Part shown: piece by piece, positions 45,801-58,131 of the stretch
Layout: the number at the start of each line of letters is the position of its first letter
Position numbering within the stretch: the stretch's first letter is position 1
Made by a program: the position numbers and the translations under genes
NCBI GenBank assembly: GCA_900073065.1
Contig: FJOG01000025.1
Location: 310,001-374,000, forward strand
Length of the DNA: 64,000 nt
Origin: Phialocephala subalpina
Taxonomy: Eukaryota > Ascomycota > Leotiomycetes > Helotiales > Mollisiaceae
Reading direction: 5' to 3'
The notes under the pieces: generated by a model
The model's input: the letters and a program-made list of their open reading frames with translations, nothing else
What the model was told of the DNA's origin: nothing
Database searches by the model: none

Positions 45801-47620
45801 TCGAGTTGGAGGTCGAATATGGAGGAGATGATGTTGGCAAAGGAGAGCTTGACGTGGATGAAAGGAATGTCCCGGTTGCCGACGATGTCGATGATCCTGT
45901 TCCAATGAGTGTGCTTGAGGTCGCGTTGCCTGTCGGATAATGTGCCGAAGAGCTCGACAGGACAGTATCTATAGAAAGGGAGGGAGTGGTCAAGATAATC
46001 GCTGAGGATGTTGATGAAGTTCCCGTCTGTCCAGCAAAAGAACTTGTCGAGTTCTTCAAAGTCGGATATGGTGGTGTGGAGGAGGATGACCGTATAACGG
46101 CAGTCAAAGAAGATGTTGTCTGAGAAGTGATCGATCCTAAACTGCGGCTGCTTTTGGTAGGTGTTCCAGCGGTGGTGTTGAGATACAGAACAGAGGAACT
46201 TGACGAAAAAGACGAGGTTTCTGAGGGTCCGGTCCCGTACGGAATAGAGGTAATGACTGTGACGCCCGAAGTTGTTGCCGTCTGGGTGTTTTGAGATTCC
46301 GCGGAGGTACTGCTTTGCTTGGAAGAGCTCGTTACACCACCTTCGGTTGACGCCGATTGGCCTGAAGTAGCAATTGAGCTCGGAAAGCTTGCTGAATAGG
46401 TGAGAGGCGGAGCACTATAGCTTGGTGCTGTCTGGGATGATGTCAAAATGCTAACGATCGTCGAAGTCTGTACCTCTGTGGTAGATGATGAGACTACAGA
46501 ATTGGGCACAGATGATGTAGCAATGGTCGACGTCGACGGTGACGATCCGGCCGAGCCGGTCACAAGGCATGAGCAAGCAGATGAAACTGCGGAAGGTGAA
46601 TCGTTGCACTTCGAGACAAAGGTTGGGAGACCGGTTGTTGCAGTGTTGACAGTGGTCGTGTACGTTGTGCAGAAGTCTCCTGCAAGAGTGGATTTTCCAA
46701 TCATCTGTCGAAGGCAGTTGTTGTGGTGGCACGACAATGGATAGATGGTGCTTGTGACTTCTAGTGTGGTCGTCGGTGAGCTATAGATTGGGGTAATTGT
46801 CGAAGTTTCCAAACTTGTTGATGACAATACCACGGTGGATGTTGCAGAAGTCTCGGAGGGAAGTGGCACCGTCGATTCGTAGCCGCTTGAGGATGGATTG
46901 CTATGCAAGGAGGTGAAAATTCCGATGGCTGACGAGGTCGTATGGCCAAGGCTCAGACTCGGCGAATACTGTCTGGGATCATAGCTTGATGGTAGACTGG
47001 ATACCTCCGTGACGGACGAGGCAATCGAGGTCAGACTGGTGTACGGCGTTGCGGTAACACTTCCCTCTACCTCTGAAGTGGTTGCAGATGAGGAAGACTC
47101 GGGAGTTGCAATAACTGTAATCGATTCTGTGATCACTACGATCGAGCCACTCTCTTGGGTTGAGGTGGAGCTCGTGGTCGCAGGTGATGGGGATCCAGTG
47201 ACTGAAGTGTAGAGAATGATCGGGGCGGTACCGGTAGAATAAGGAGCAGTAGACAGAGAGGTTGCAGAGGTAAGGACTGCAGAATTCTATTAGTACTTGT
47301 CCGGGCAAGCCATTGGAAGGCTGCTTACCAGTGTAGGGAGCAGAAGACGCAGATGTCTCTTCTCCAGAGTTCAATGAGGATGTTGTTGCGGAGCTGGATG
47401 CAGATTCGCTGGAAAGAGTTGGAAGAGGCCCATATCCACCCCACGAGTAGCCTCCGTATGTGGTTGGCGGGTACTCGTAGACGCTATATTGACGAGGTGC
47501 CAGGTCTGCATCACGATCGCGCTTCAATTGAAGCCACTTGGGAAGAGCCTGTGTCACAGGGAGTAAACCCAGAAAGAGAGACGTCGACGTGAGGCCAATG
47601 TTGAGAGTGTTGACTCTCAT
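42887..47620 (-). CDS. Giant Ser/Thr-rich repeat cell-surface protein
   Basis: Predicted secreted mannoprotein or adhesin-like protein of about 1544 aa. Three exons on the minus strand: 47620-47329, 47276-43365 and 43317-42887. The 52-nt first intron has a perfect TACTAAT branch site. ATG 47620 opens MRVNTLNIGLTSTSLFLGLL, a signal peptide, followed by a Lys/Arg-rich possible Kex2 site (LKRDRDADLAPR). A Cys-containing segment (CHHNNCLRQMIGKSTLAGDF...CSCLVTGSAG) lies about 200 residues in. The rest is Ser, Thr, Gly, Pro and Tyr, with about 20 imperfect repeats of a roughly 30-residue unit of the type SAPYPISNSTS..GPTGTG...SSTSSAIG. Most units carry one N-glycosylation sequon. No GPI tail is seen: the C-terminus is polar and basic. 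The function is probably cell-wall or surface coating; adhesion is inferred. Confidence 0.8.
43560..45480 (-). repeat. Coding minisatellite, about 20 imperfect units of ~90 bp
   Basis: In-frame tandem repeats inside the Ser/Thr-rich gene. Recurrent cores are SAPY(P)xSN(S/T)T(S), GPTGTG and SSTSSAIG. Units differ in length and substitutions, so homogenisation is incomplete. Such arrays commonly vary in copy number between strains. Confidence 0.8.
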
Positions 47621-49240
47621 CTTGATCTTGAGCAAACGAAACGCGTCAGTTGAGTTATCTTTCAGGTAGAAGTGAAGGTGGAAATGCGTAGCTTGAAGGA
47701 ATGACGGAGCTTACTTTTGGGTATCACTGCTCTCAAAGGTCAAAGGTATGTCAAAAACGAGTGTGGAGGTTGCAGTGCTGATAACGAGAGAAAGAGATTG
47801 CTGTGTTAGTACCAGACCGCCCACACCTTCGGAAACAACACTTGAAGTGAGTGGTATGGAAGAAGAGTGTAGACAAAACCGAACGTAGAGGGGTGAAGGA
47901 GAAGTTATATAATGTTGTGATAGAAGAGGTTTTGATGTCACTAGCTCGGGATACACGTTCCGAGCTGGCCCGCTTCACTCGAAAGGGGAGGCACCTCACC
48001 TCGTCCTGCCTCCCAGCCACAACAGCGCCCCAGATCTGTCTAAAAGATTGACAGGAGATGAGCCAGTTAAATTCGTCAGATTTATCAGGCCGGTGCCGTC
48101 ACTGAGTGGTGCTTTGTTTCATCGTTGCAGTACAGGGCAAGTACCCGAGCCGTTTGTACTCGATATGGCAGCAACGAGGCCCTTCTCCTCTCAAACAGAA
48201 AGTCGAGAGCAGATTGCATTCGAGGCAACGCGTCAAAGATTTGCCACAGATTGATACAAATGCTGTGCCTTTCCATTTCGAATTTCCAGACGTCTGTTCG
48301 TGTAGTACGGTGTGCAGGGGCACAAGGCAGCGTGCAGCGTGCAGCGTGCCAATTTTGACGAGACCAGGTCGACGACAGCAAGAATGCAGCCTCCCGCCAA
48401 GCTTCGGCAGCCTTTTTTGTCCCTGCATCGACGTGCAGCTGCTGTGAAGTGCCCGAAGACGAATGCGATCGTGACAAGCGAGCTTTGAAGCCTTCTTGCT
48501 CTGTTCGAGGGCGGAAGCCAGAAACATGACCTCCCAGGTCACTCTTGTGCAACTCCCGCCTAGCCTGGGTGCATGACAGGCGTAACACGACTCTCGTGCT
48601 TCATGGCTGCAAATGCACCGTTGACTTCGGACGGCAGCCGAAGCTCGACAGGTTTTGTTTGGAGAAGTCTGCAGTTCATTGGCCGATTTCAGAGACATAT
48701 GGATGCAGCAGTTGTAAGAAGAGGAGTGATCGGCAGTTGTGGAAAGACCGAAGCTGCAGTTCGACATGAAAGCTGGCTCTCGTTGAGATTTTCATGATCG
48801 GCTGAACAAACTTCAAGCTTAAATGCTTCTTCCCCTGCTAATGCAAGGGATATGCTGTAGCTTATGAGATCTCACCGTTGATGCAGTACTTGCATTATCT
48901 GGGGTTTGTGACTCGATGGCCTGGTAGATCATCACAGCTTCATGACACTAAGCGACCAGATCATCTACGGCGAATTATCTCAATATGACTTCAGTTGTTG
49001 CAATGAGATATTTGACTATCAACTGCCATCACCTCAACCATGTGTTATCCCTCCGAACGCCATGCTTGCGGAAATTTCAAAAAACAAACGGAATAGATGG
49101 GAAAGTTTCGTACGGATGTCCCTGGAGTGGCGGTCCGACGCAATCACCGCCCGATCACAACCCTGCATTCGTGTCGCTTCGAGCCTCCGTGTAACGACCT
49201 CGAGCACACATCGAGTCTAGTATCGGGTGGCTGCATATCC
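47621..49240. other. Intergenic, with one long but unconvincing open frame
   Basis: Promoter side of the Ser/Thr-rich gene and 3' flank of the EI24-like gene. A 222-codon minus frame (48767-48099) and a 167-codon frame in another phase overlap almost fully. Both are Cys/Ser-rich without domains, and the DNA is GC-rich with a CGTGCAG triple repeat near 48330-48350. I regard them as chance frames, or a lineage-specific gene at best. Confidence 0.45.
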
Positions 49241-50661
49241 CTATTGCGCTTTCTTCGGCTCATCACGAGCTTTCGGTTCAGTCATCTCAGTCATGGCAGT
49301 ATTGTTGGCCTCGATATCGGCAGCCCACAGTGCTGCTCCAACTAAATCAAATGGGTAAGTAGGGGAGGCGAGTTGCGGTGAAGGGAGCTAGTTTACCTGT
49401 GTTTGTGAAAGTGAAGAAGATTGAGGCAAAGGGAATGAGCTCAAGTAGAGTAGCGACGGTTCCGAATCTATTTCAGGTCAGCTTCCTTGTTTCGCGCAAA
49501 GTTGCAAACAATATGGCTGTGGCGTTCGGTTCGGGATGATCTTCAACGGTCCAGGTTCAAGGGCACGAAAATGTCCGGCCAGCCTCTGAACAATGACCAT
49601 GGCGTTGCACCTCCATCTTCAAATATATTGTGGCACCAAGGCCTGATGAAAGAAAAACGAAAAACGTACGCAGTGTAAGGGGCAGTGTTCTCCTTCAGCC
49701 AATCTTCTTTCTCCGCATTGGTCCACTTCTTCAATTGGAAGTACTAGGCAGGTGTCAGTCGTTTGAGTTCAAATGCAGAGTGGAAATAACTTACTCGTGT
49801 ATGCACCGAGTGGCCTCTCGTTCGTCCTTGCAAAAGAACGAAAAGAACAGTTCCAACCACGGGAATAAAGTTGAGAGGTAGATACATCACATATCTGACC
49901 AAGGCCTTCGGTGTGAACTTCTCAAATGGGGACTTCATAAGCTTGCCCAGCTTTGCAATCGGGTCATTGAAGTTTCCAGACTTCAGTTGTCGTCCTTCGG
50001 CGAGAATCTCTGTCTGTCTTCTTGCTACCAAGACTCCATCAAATGTATCAACCAATGCATCTTGCAATAAGAAAGTTCGTGAGAGGAGGTTGATTAAGGT
50101 TGAGCTCTCGCTGAGGGTCAGGAGGATGGTGGTGAAGGCAGCTAGAGGTCCGTTGACGAAAACCAGTACCGCGAGTTGTGGGAGGTAGGCAACCACAAAC
50201 ATGAAAGCGATCACTACGACGGACAAGGTCACTATAGATAAATCAGTATCCGATTTGAAGTATGATTTGGGAGTCGAGGAGCTGAGGAGCCGGGAGGAGC
50301 CGGCGAAGAGCTCGGCTCTCTATATCTCTTCAAACAAAGGGCATATTCTCACGTACTGGTTGGGGCGAGTTTCGAGAGAAGTGGTTTCCATAGTGACTTG
50401 TGGCTGAGGAAGTAGAAGATACCCTGCTTGCTGTCAGAGATGGTTTTAGAATTTTTGGCCGCACCAGCTTACCTTCATAGGGTACAAGTAAGCTCCAGAC
50501 TTTGCAGCTGATTTTGCCAAAGCCCTGACTTTATTGAAGTCCTCTTGCCTGCATCCAAGTCAGATCAGGTGCCCGATGAGGGTTTATCTAGGACCAACCC
50601 ACGCCACTTCTTTGGCTTTGGTTCTGACATTCTCGATTGTGCTTGAAGACTTTGAAGACAT
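49241..50661 (-). CDS. EI24/Rrt8-like multi-span membrane protein
   Basis: Conserved fungal membrane protein of 295 aa, similar in layout to the EI24-like/RRT8-LDS outer spore wall and lipid-droplet proteins of yeast. Seven exons on the minus strand: 50661-50595, 50543-50473, 50423-50357, 50231-49795, 49743-49670, 49467-49397 and 49341-49241; all phases agree. Sequence landmarks: GAYLYPMK-GIFYFLSHKSLW, then the membrane segment TLSVVVIAFMFVVAYLPQLA, FVNGPLAAFTTILLTLSE, YVMYLPLNFIPVVGTVLFVL (characteristic helix pair), YFQLKKWTNAEKEDWLKENT and FGTVATLLELIPFASIFFTF. The tail is polar and ends EPKKAQ. The third intron (125 nt) is an introner-like element, and intron 5 is also long (202 nt) but unrelated to it. 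The first splice junction (donor GTCCTA) is the least certain. Confidence 0.78.
50232..50356 (-). mobile_element. Introner-like element (intron 3 of EI24/Rrt8-like gene)
   Basis: A 125-nt intron on the minus strand, from GTACGTG at 50356 to ATTTATCTATAG at 50232. It is homologous to the intron at 17817-17945: the identical 21-nt block is 50322-50342 and the identical 26-nt block is 50256-50281. A GAGCCG...CGGCTC hairpin lies in the variable centre. Confidence 0.8.
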
Positions 50662-53600
50662 CTTGAGAAAAGAGTATCGAGTGATCGGCCTCCCTTATGG
50701 TCTGAAAGAATTTCTTTGATTCTGAAAATCTGTCGTGATGACAGTCTGATTTTGTTGGCAACCTCGACCGCCAAGCCTTCCAAAAAAGGGTGACGTAGGG
50801 TGGCTTGTCGACTCACTAGCGGCCGCCCCCACATCAGCCACATTCAGGAGGATCTTCAAAGTCCTTCACCTGCAGCTTAACTTTCCTCGCCATTCAAAAC
50901 AGAAGAATATCCCAAGGCTGCTCAAACATCACGTCTCGAATTGTGATTATAATCCCTGTTCTTAAACTTTTAGCAAATAAATAAGAAGCAGTTTCGAATT
51001 CAAGAGAGATCGCACGCCACCGAAGACGATGCCGACCGAGATCAAGATCCTCCACAGCGTTTATTACAATGTACTTCGTATGCCAGTATTCAATCTCCAA
51101 GAGACCCTTGGACAACTGCCTTCATGTTCTCTCAGCATACTCCCAAGACCCATTCACGATTGTTGTAATATAGTAGTCTTGACAACAAACCAGGAATTGG
51201 AACTACAGAGGCTTACCATTCGATGAAACACTGCTGAAGGCAGCACATGCCACCGTCTTTTTTGCTTTGTTGACACTAGAAGGATATTTTCTATTCATTT
51301 CAGTATTAGGTAAAGCCGAATGCTCCGTTAAAGTTGACAACGATAAAGAAAATGATAGCAGATCACATGGGACGAAGTGCCGCCGCCGTCTGACGCCGTT
51401 TTCTTCGTCACACCCGCCCTCTGTCGTTGCTATAGGATCCATTGGAGATGGGGCTTGCAATGTTCTTCGACTCCTCCACGGAAGGAACGTCGTCGTAATC
51501 GTGTGTTGAGCATGGTGCGACAAGTTGTAAACATCATCACCGAAGAATCGACGGGCATCTTCTGGTGTAAGAGGCTCGTATGCCATGTTTGGACTCCCTG
51601 TTGAAATATCAGATTAGCTGTGAACTTGATTGACTCAAAGTTGAGTTGTGTCACCTTCAAATGAGAAAGGCGGACTATTCAGGGAAGCTTGGAGATGCAT
51701 AACTTATCTCAGTATGTGGGCTGCAACGTGGACTATTTATCGTGCGCCAGGTCATTGCTTAAATCTTGTGATTCACTTCGAACGAGTGCATCATATCACT
51801 TGCTACACAGATTCTTGAATTTCATTTAAATTCACGCTCAGTCCTCAAGTCAGAAAACAGCCATTTCCGAGGAAATCGAGTCAGGAACGATGATCAGAGT
51901 GCCGCTTGGCGAAGGTGAATTTCATAGCTGGTGTGTCAAGCGGAGGAGCCAGTGATAACCCGACTATAAAGAGAGCTGCCTCGGCTGCACAACATATCTT
52001 TCAGCATCCAAATAACTTCCATCCAGCCTTAAACTCAGGTTGCAGCTCTTCATGTCTCTTGGCATCTCGCTCGTACAAACCTGACTGGGGTTTAGTATTG
52101 CGAAACTTTGCTCCACCGATAAGCTTTTGAATATTCTTCCCCGCTCCTGTGCAAGCGCAATGTGTTGATAGAGTCGTCTCAAGGTACTAGACAATGACAG
52201 TGGCATTAAAACCTGATAGCGATTATCCGAGTTCAGACGAAAACTTCCTGAAAGCGGATTTAAGCATGTGCATCAGTAAGTAAGTTGGAATCACTATCTT
52301 TCAGCTTCCCACGGAAGGAGTCCAAAAGTTCGAAGCCCGACACAAGCAAGCTGCGGGACCCATACTGCGGAGTTGTGAGGTTGTTCTGTTTGCATGGTCT
52401 ACTTGTCTTCGGCCTCGAGAGAGTTTATATAACTCTCCTGGGCAGACGTTCAGCCTCGTCCTTCGCTTCGCTGCTTTGAACAAGATAAGTGACTCACCTA
52501 GAGCCGGTATTCCTAACCCACCCACCCAGGTGCTGTACGGATAGGGATGGCTATAAATTGACCTTCGCCTGCACTTCTCACGCAAGTATCTGCCACCCAT
52601 CATCTCCTCAAGCTTCGTTTATGTCCGTCATTCGCCGGCCGTTGTCTTTCATCTGTCGTCTATCATCCCTCGTTTGCTTCGCAGGGTACGTTCCGCTCTC
52701 CAATGCATTTCTTTAGTCAACTTGCTGCGCTGCCAAATCCTCCCAAAAACTTAAACGATGACAACAACCCTGAAAGCTGACAACAGCCATCCTGACTCCC
52801 GACGATAAAGTTGGTGAGCAACAGATCAGCTTCCATAGAGGATCTGGTAACATTACACGTCCTTCGTGACGAAGCTTACGTGGTTGAGCCGTCGACTCTC
52901 GGAAGTGAAGAGGGTGGTTTCAGAGGTGATGAAGTTTGACGGCTTCTTGAGTGGGATTTTGATCGTCTCGACTATTGCGTATTGGTAAAGGCTCAGTGAC
53001 TCATATGAAAGACAGGTGCGTGGTGAATGAAACCCTGATCTAGTCTTGCAAATGTGTGTTTTGAAAGCTGCACGATGGTAAGAAACGTGAGGGGAATGTC
53101 TGGATTCAAGTGGGGTACATCCGAGCCAAGTCTGCTAGGAAAATGTCTGGTAGATAATATTATGAAGTATGCAAGATTTGGAAAAGAGAAGTTCTGACTT
53201 TAAAATGCATAAATTCGCATTTTAATGGCCATTAAGTGCTTGATCTCGAAAGAAAGTTTAGCGCAAAGTAATGCGGGGTGAATGTTCGAAACCAAATCTT
53301 TCAGCTCCTCGCCATGTGCGGAAAAAGCGATATACCAAAGTCCCAGAAGATCTGGGACATTTACTCAATCTTCAACTTTTCAAAGTCGAGGACACTGAGC
53401 TCCTGTGAGACCATGTTCGAAGTCTTCTTCCGAGCCTACTTCAATGTACTTCTGATGCTAAGACAATTACAATAGCATTCTATGTCGTTTATTTTGTATA
53501 ATAGGAGGGTTCAAAGCTAGAAAGATCTGGAGAATGTCGGAGTTGAAAATGCAGTGTATCATGAGTCTTTCAGGAGAAGAACATTCGAACGCATTGCCAT

Positions 53601-53903
53601 TACAATTCACCATCTTGGCAAGGAGAGTTCCTGGCCGTGGCTGAGGAATTGAAAAGGGGCGGCGCATGGGGCTACCCACCTCCTTGAACACGTGCAGACA
53701 CGAATTAAATCAAAACAAGTAGTGTGAGGATCTATTTCTCATGACCACGCTATCTTATCTACTCGTGAGCAACCATGCGATGCATATGAGGAAGTTTATC
53801 TATCCATCCTATCATGCAAGATGCAGAACATATCCGTATGCAGCTCTAAACTTTTCCCATAAAACGCCAATCCGAAATGCAAATGCAAATGCACGAAAAC
53901 GCC
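50662..53903. other. 3.2-kb region without a supported gene
   Basis: The longest gap in the window. Frames at 51203-51586 (minus, starting MAYEPLTPEDARRFFGDD) and 51906-52130 (plus) have partial coding character but no domain, no clean splice partners and no neighbours in frame. The first could be the start of a lineage-specific gene. A GCAAAT triple repeat occurs just before the ATP sulfurylase stop (about 53876-53893). Confidence 0.45.
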
Positions 53904-55916
<2,013 letters not shown>

Positions 55917-56672
55917 CTTGGAATAGTTTCAGAGGAACGGAGGAATTGTTCAATTGAAGGCCCGTTCAAGAGTAAAGTGAAAGAATGAAGCTTGTGTCAA
56001 AGAAAATTAAGTGTTGATATTTTTTCTTTTGCAAGATCGATGGCGCCTTCTCGCTTTTTACCGGCCCGGCCTCGCTCGCTCAAGCACACCATCGCGTCAT
56101 CCCTCGTGAGAGCCTTGCTGTCTCCGTACCCTTGCCCACTTTTGTCATATTGTCGTACCCCTTGCATGGCTGGTATTCGTCGATGGCTTCATCAGCAGCA
56201 ATTTCGATAAAGAAGAGCATGGACTTTGATGATGAATCCGTTTCTAGAGAAGCCGCGACGGATGTTCCACAAGAATGCTCCGCTGCGCCGCTCCAGAAAA
56301 AGCACATGCAGATCAAAGCAAGCCACATCACGGTTCGCTCAGGGGCAGCTGAAGATTGTCGGATGGAAGACTGCTTCCAACACAGGCTTCTCAGCATCTA
56401 CATCTGTAAGAAGCTTTGAAGTCAATAGCAAACGCGGATTCAAGAAAAGTTTCATTGTTAGTTTTACAAACAAAAAAGACCTGCTGCTGGCGTTTCTTTC
56501 AAGAATTCCATATTGTGTCACGTGCTGGCTCTTATCTCTTATCACGGAGATGGATTTTCCTTCTCACCGGTGAATGCGCTAGTGAAGCTAGAATAAGCCT
56601 CTACCTTTCGGAGTTGAGAAAGTTGTTTTTGGCTTCCCGCTCATCTTGAGATCTCTGCCAACATTTTACAAT
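55917..56672. other. Divergent promoter region of ATP sulfurylase and ISD11
   Basis: Shared upstream DNA of two divergent housekeeping genes. Short frames here (for example 56080-56573) overlap in several phases and have no domain. Contains the CYS3-like site and an A-rich stretch near 56450-56475. Confidence 0.55.
56040..56049 (+). promoter_or_regulatory. Possible CYS3/MetR-type sulfur regulator site
   Basis: ATGGCGCCTT matches the bZIP sulfur-regulator consensus ATGRYRYCAT at 9 of 10 positions (the ninth base differs). It lies 124 bp upstream of the ATP sulfurylase start. In Neurospora and Aspergillus such sites drive sulfur-limitation expression. Ten-base matches of this quality arise by chance, so this is a prediction. 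Confidence 0.4.
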
Positions 56673-57419
56673 ATGTCTGTTGTGTCGGGAGCAAAGGGGG
56701 AGACCGCTGCACAGGCAAGATCTCTGGTGAGTCACTTTTCCTGTTGAATTCAACTTCGTTCAATTGCCACTTGTGTCACCACGATCAACGAGCTCCTAGG
56801 CGCAGCTATGTTGATTCTACACATCATTGTTAGAGATATATGCTAACTTCACTTTAGTACCGACAATTATTACGGCAAGGCGAACAATTTGCGGCCTACA
56901 ACTTCAGAGAATACGCGAAACGGAGGACGAGAGATGCATTCAGAGAACATAAGGATGTGCAGGACTCAAGAGAGATACAGGAGTTGATGCAGAAGGGTTT
57001 GAAAGAATTACAGTCTATGAAGGTGCGTGGAAGCATCTCGATACTCTCCACGGAGATTCCAGGGCGTGTCGCTGCTGCTGGACGGAGATAAGATTCGGTC
57101 AATTCGGGCTTTGGGCCGAAGTACGGCTTCGGAATTGTTGCTGACCGGCTTTCGAACAGAGGCAGACAGTTGTCAGTCAATTCTATCAATTGGATCGATT
57201 AGTTGTGGAGGGTGGAAAGACGGTATGTTCTTGTTATGGCGCACTCTGTTGGAGTTGCGAATCTATGCCAAAGTGACGGCTAACTTTTGCGAAGGGCAAG
57301 CAAAGTGGACGAAAAGGAGATATAGTAAGACAAAAGGACACTGGGTATGTTTTCGAAACCGTCACTGTGGCTGTCGGCCTCTAGGACTTTATCAACTGAC
57401 AGGAACTAGATGGGACTGA
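56673..57419 (+). CDS. ISD11: ISD11 (LYRM4) Fe-S cluster assembly LYR protein
   Basis: Mitochondrial partner that stabilises the cysteine desulfurase Nfs1 in Fe-S cluster assembly. Five exons: 56673-56726, 56858-57022, 57160-57222, 57295-57344 and 57410-57419, total 113 aa; all phases agree. The LYR motif is split by the first intron: [16 protein letters not shown]. Then come [53 protein letters not shown] and [11 protein letters not shown]; the final ten-base exon supplies WD and the stop. Two introns are long for this window (131 and 137 nt) but show no similarity to the introner-like pair. No cleavable targeting peptide is needed in this family. Confidence 0.93.
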
Positions 57420-58131
57420 TCAACCGTATTTGGGCATGGCTGAAAAAGGAATGCTTCACGACCTTATGTTAGATTCTGGGAAGATGGCAATCATCACCTG
57501 TACAACAAATATGTATTCAATGGGTTCCTGTAGGATAAGTCCACAAGCAGGAGTTCATGGGACTTACCCCTCTCATAAAGCATAGCGAAGGCAATTGTTC
57601 CTGCAGAATTTCACTTCCTACTCAGCAAGGTGTCTTTCGAGAGTGCTGAATGTTCTATTTTCCTGGCTATCATATGATACCAGGCTAGTTGAGGTGAATG
57701 TCTCTTCCTCAACCTCCAGATATCGGGGGTGACCGTGGGAGCCTGCTACCAGCCCGAAAGTCAGTGAAAGCCAGCTTCGTTTCCGATCTTATGTGTTCAT
57801 TAGATAGATATAAATCCTCTTGCCAGAAATTACCGTGTATATTGCCATACATACACACTTCTTGTAGACAATTAAGCCAATGTTTTCCAAATAAATGCCA
57901 AAAGAGCCGCTTCACGTGACCCCAAACGTCACCCCTGTCACGCCCTCCGCGGCTGAAGCTTGATCTGAGAGAGTCGCGCATCGCGCCCGCCTCAACCACA
58001 ACAATTCGCGCCTTCCGTGGCTTCTCTATCGTACTACTCGAAGCTTTTTCGGCGTTGGCTTCAGAGGTAAGTCTGCTACTGCCGTCCAAGAACAACAATT
58101 GCAAATCTGCTATTGGACAAATGCTAACACG
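57420..58131. other. Spacer between two plus-strand genes
   Basis: 3' flank of ISD11 and leader of the next gene. A typical intron signature (GTAAGT at about 58061, TGCTAAC branch, TTCTCAG at about 58143) overlaps the chosen start of the next gene, so a leader intron is possible. Confidence 0.5.

Noticed and set aside
48099..48767. 222-codon open frame on the minus strand, Cys/Ser-rich
   Set aside because: A second long frame overlaps it in another phase, no domain or splice context is seen, and the GC-rich DNA makes chance open frames likely.
56727..57159. Long ISD11 introns (131 and 137 nt) as further introner-like copies
   Set aside because: They share neither the ends nor the internal blocks of the introner pair, nor with each other.
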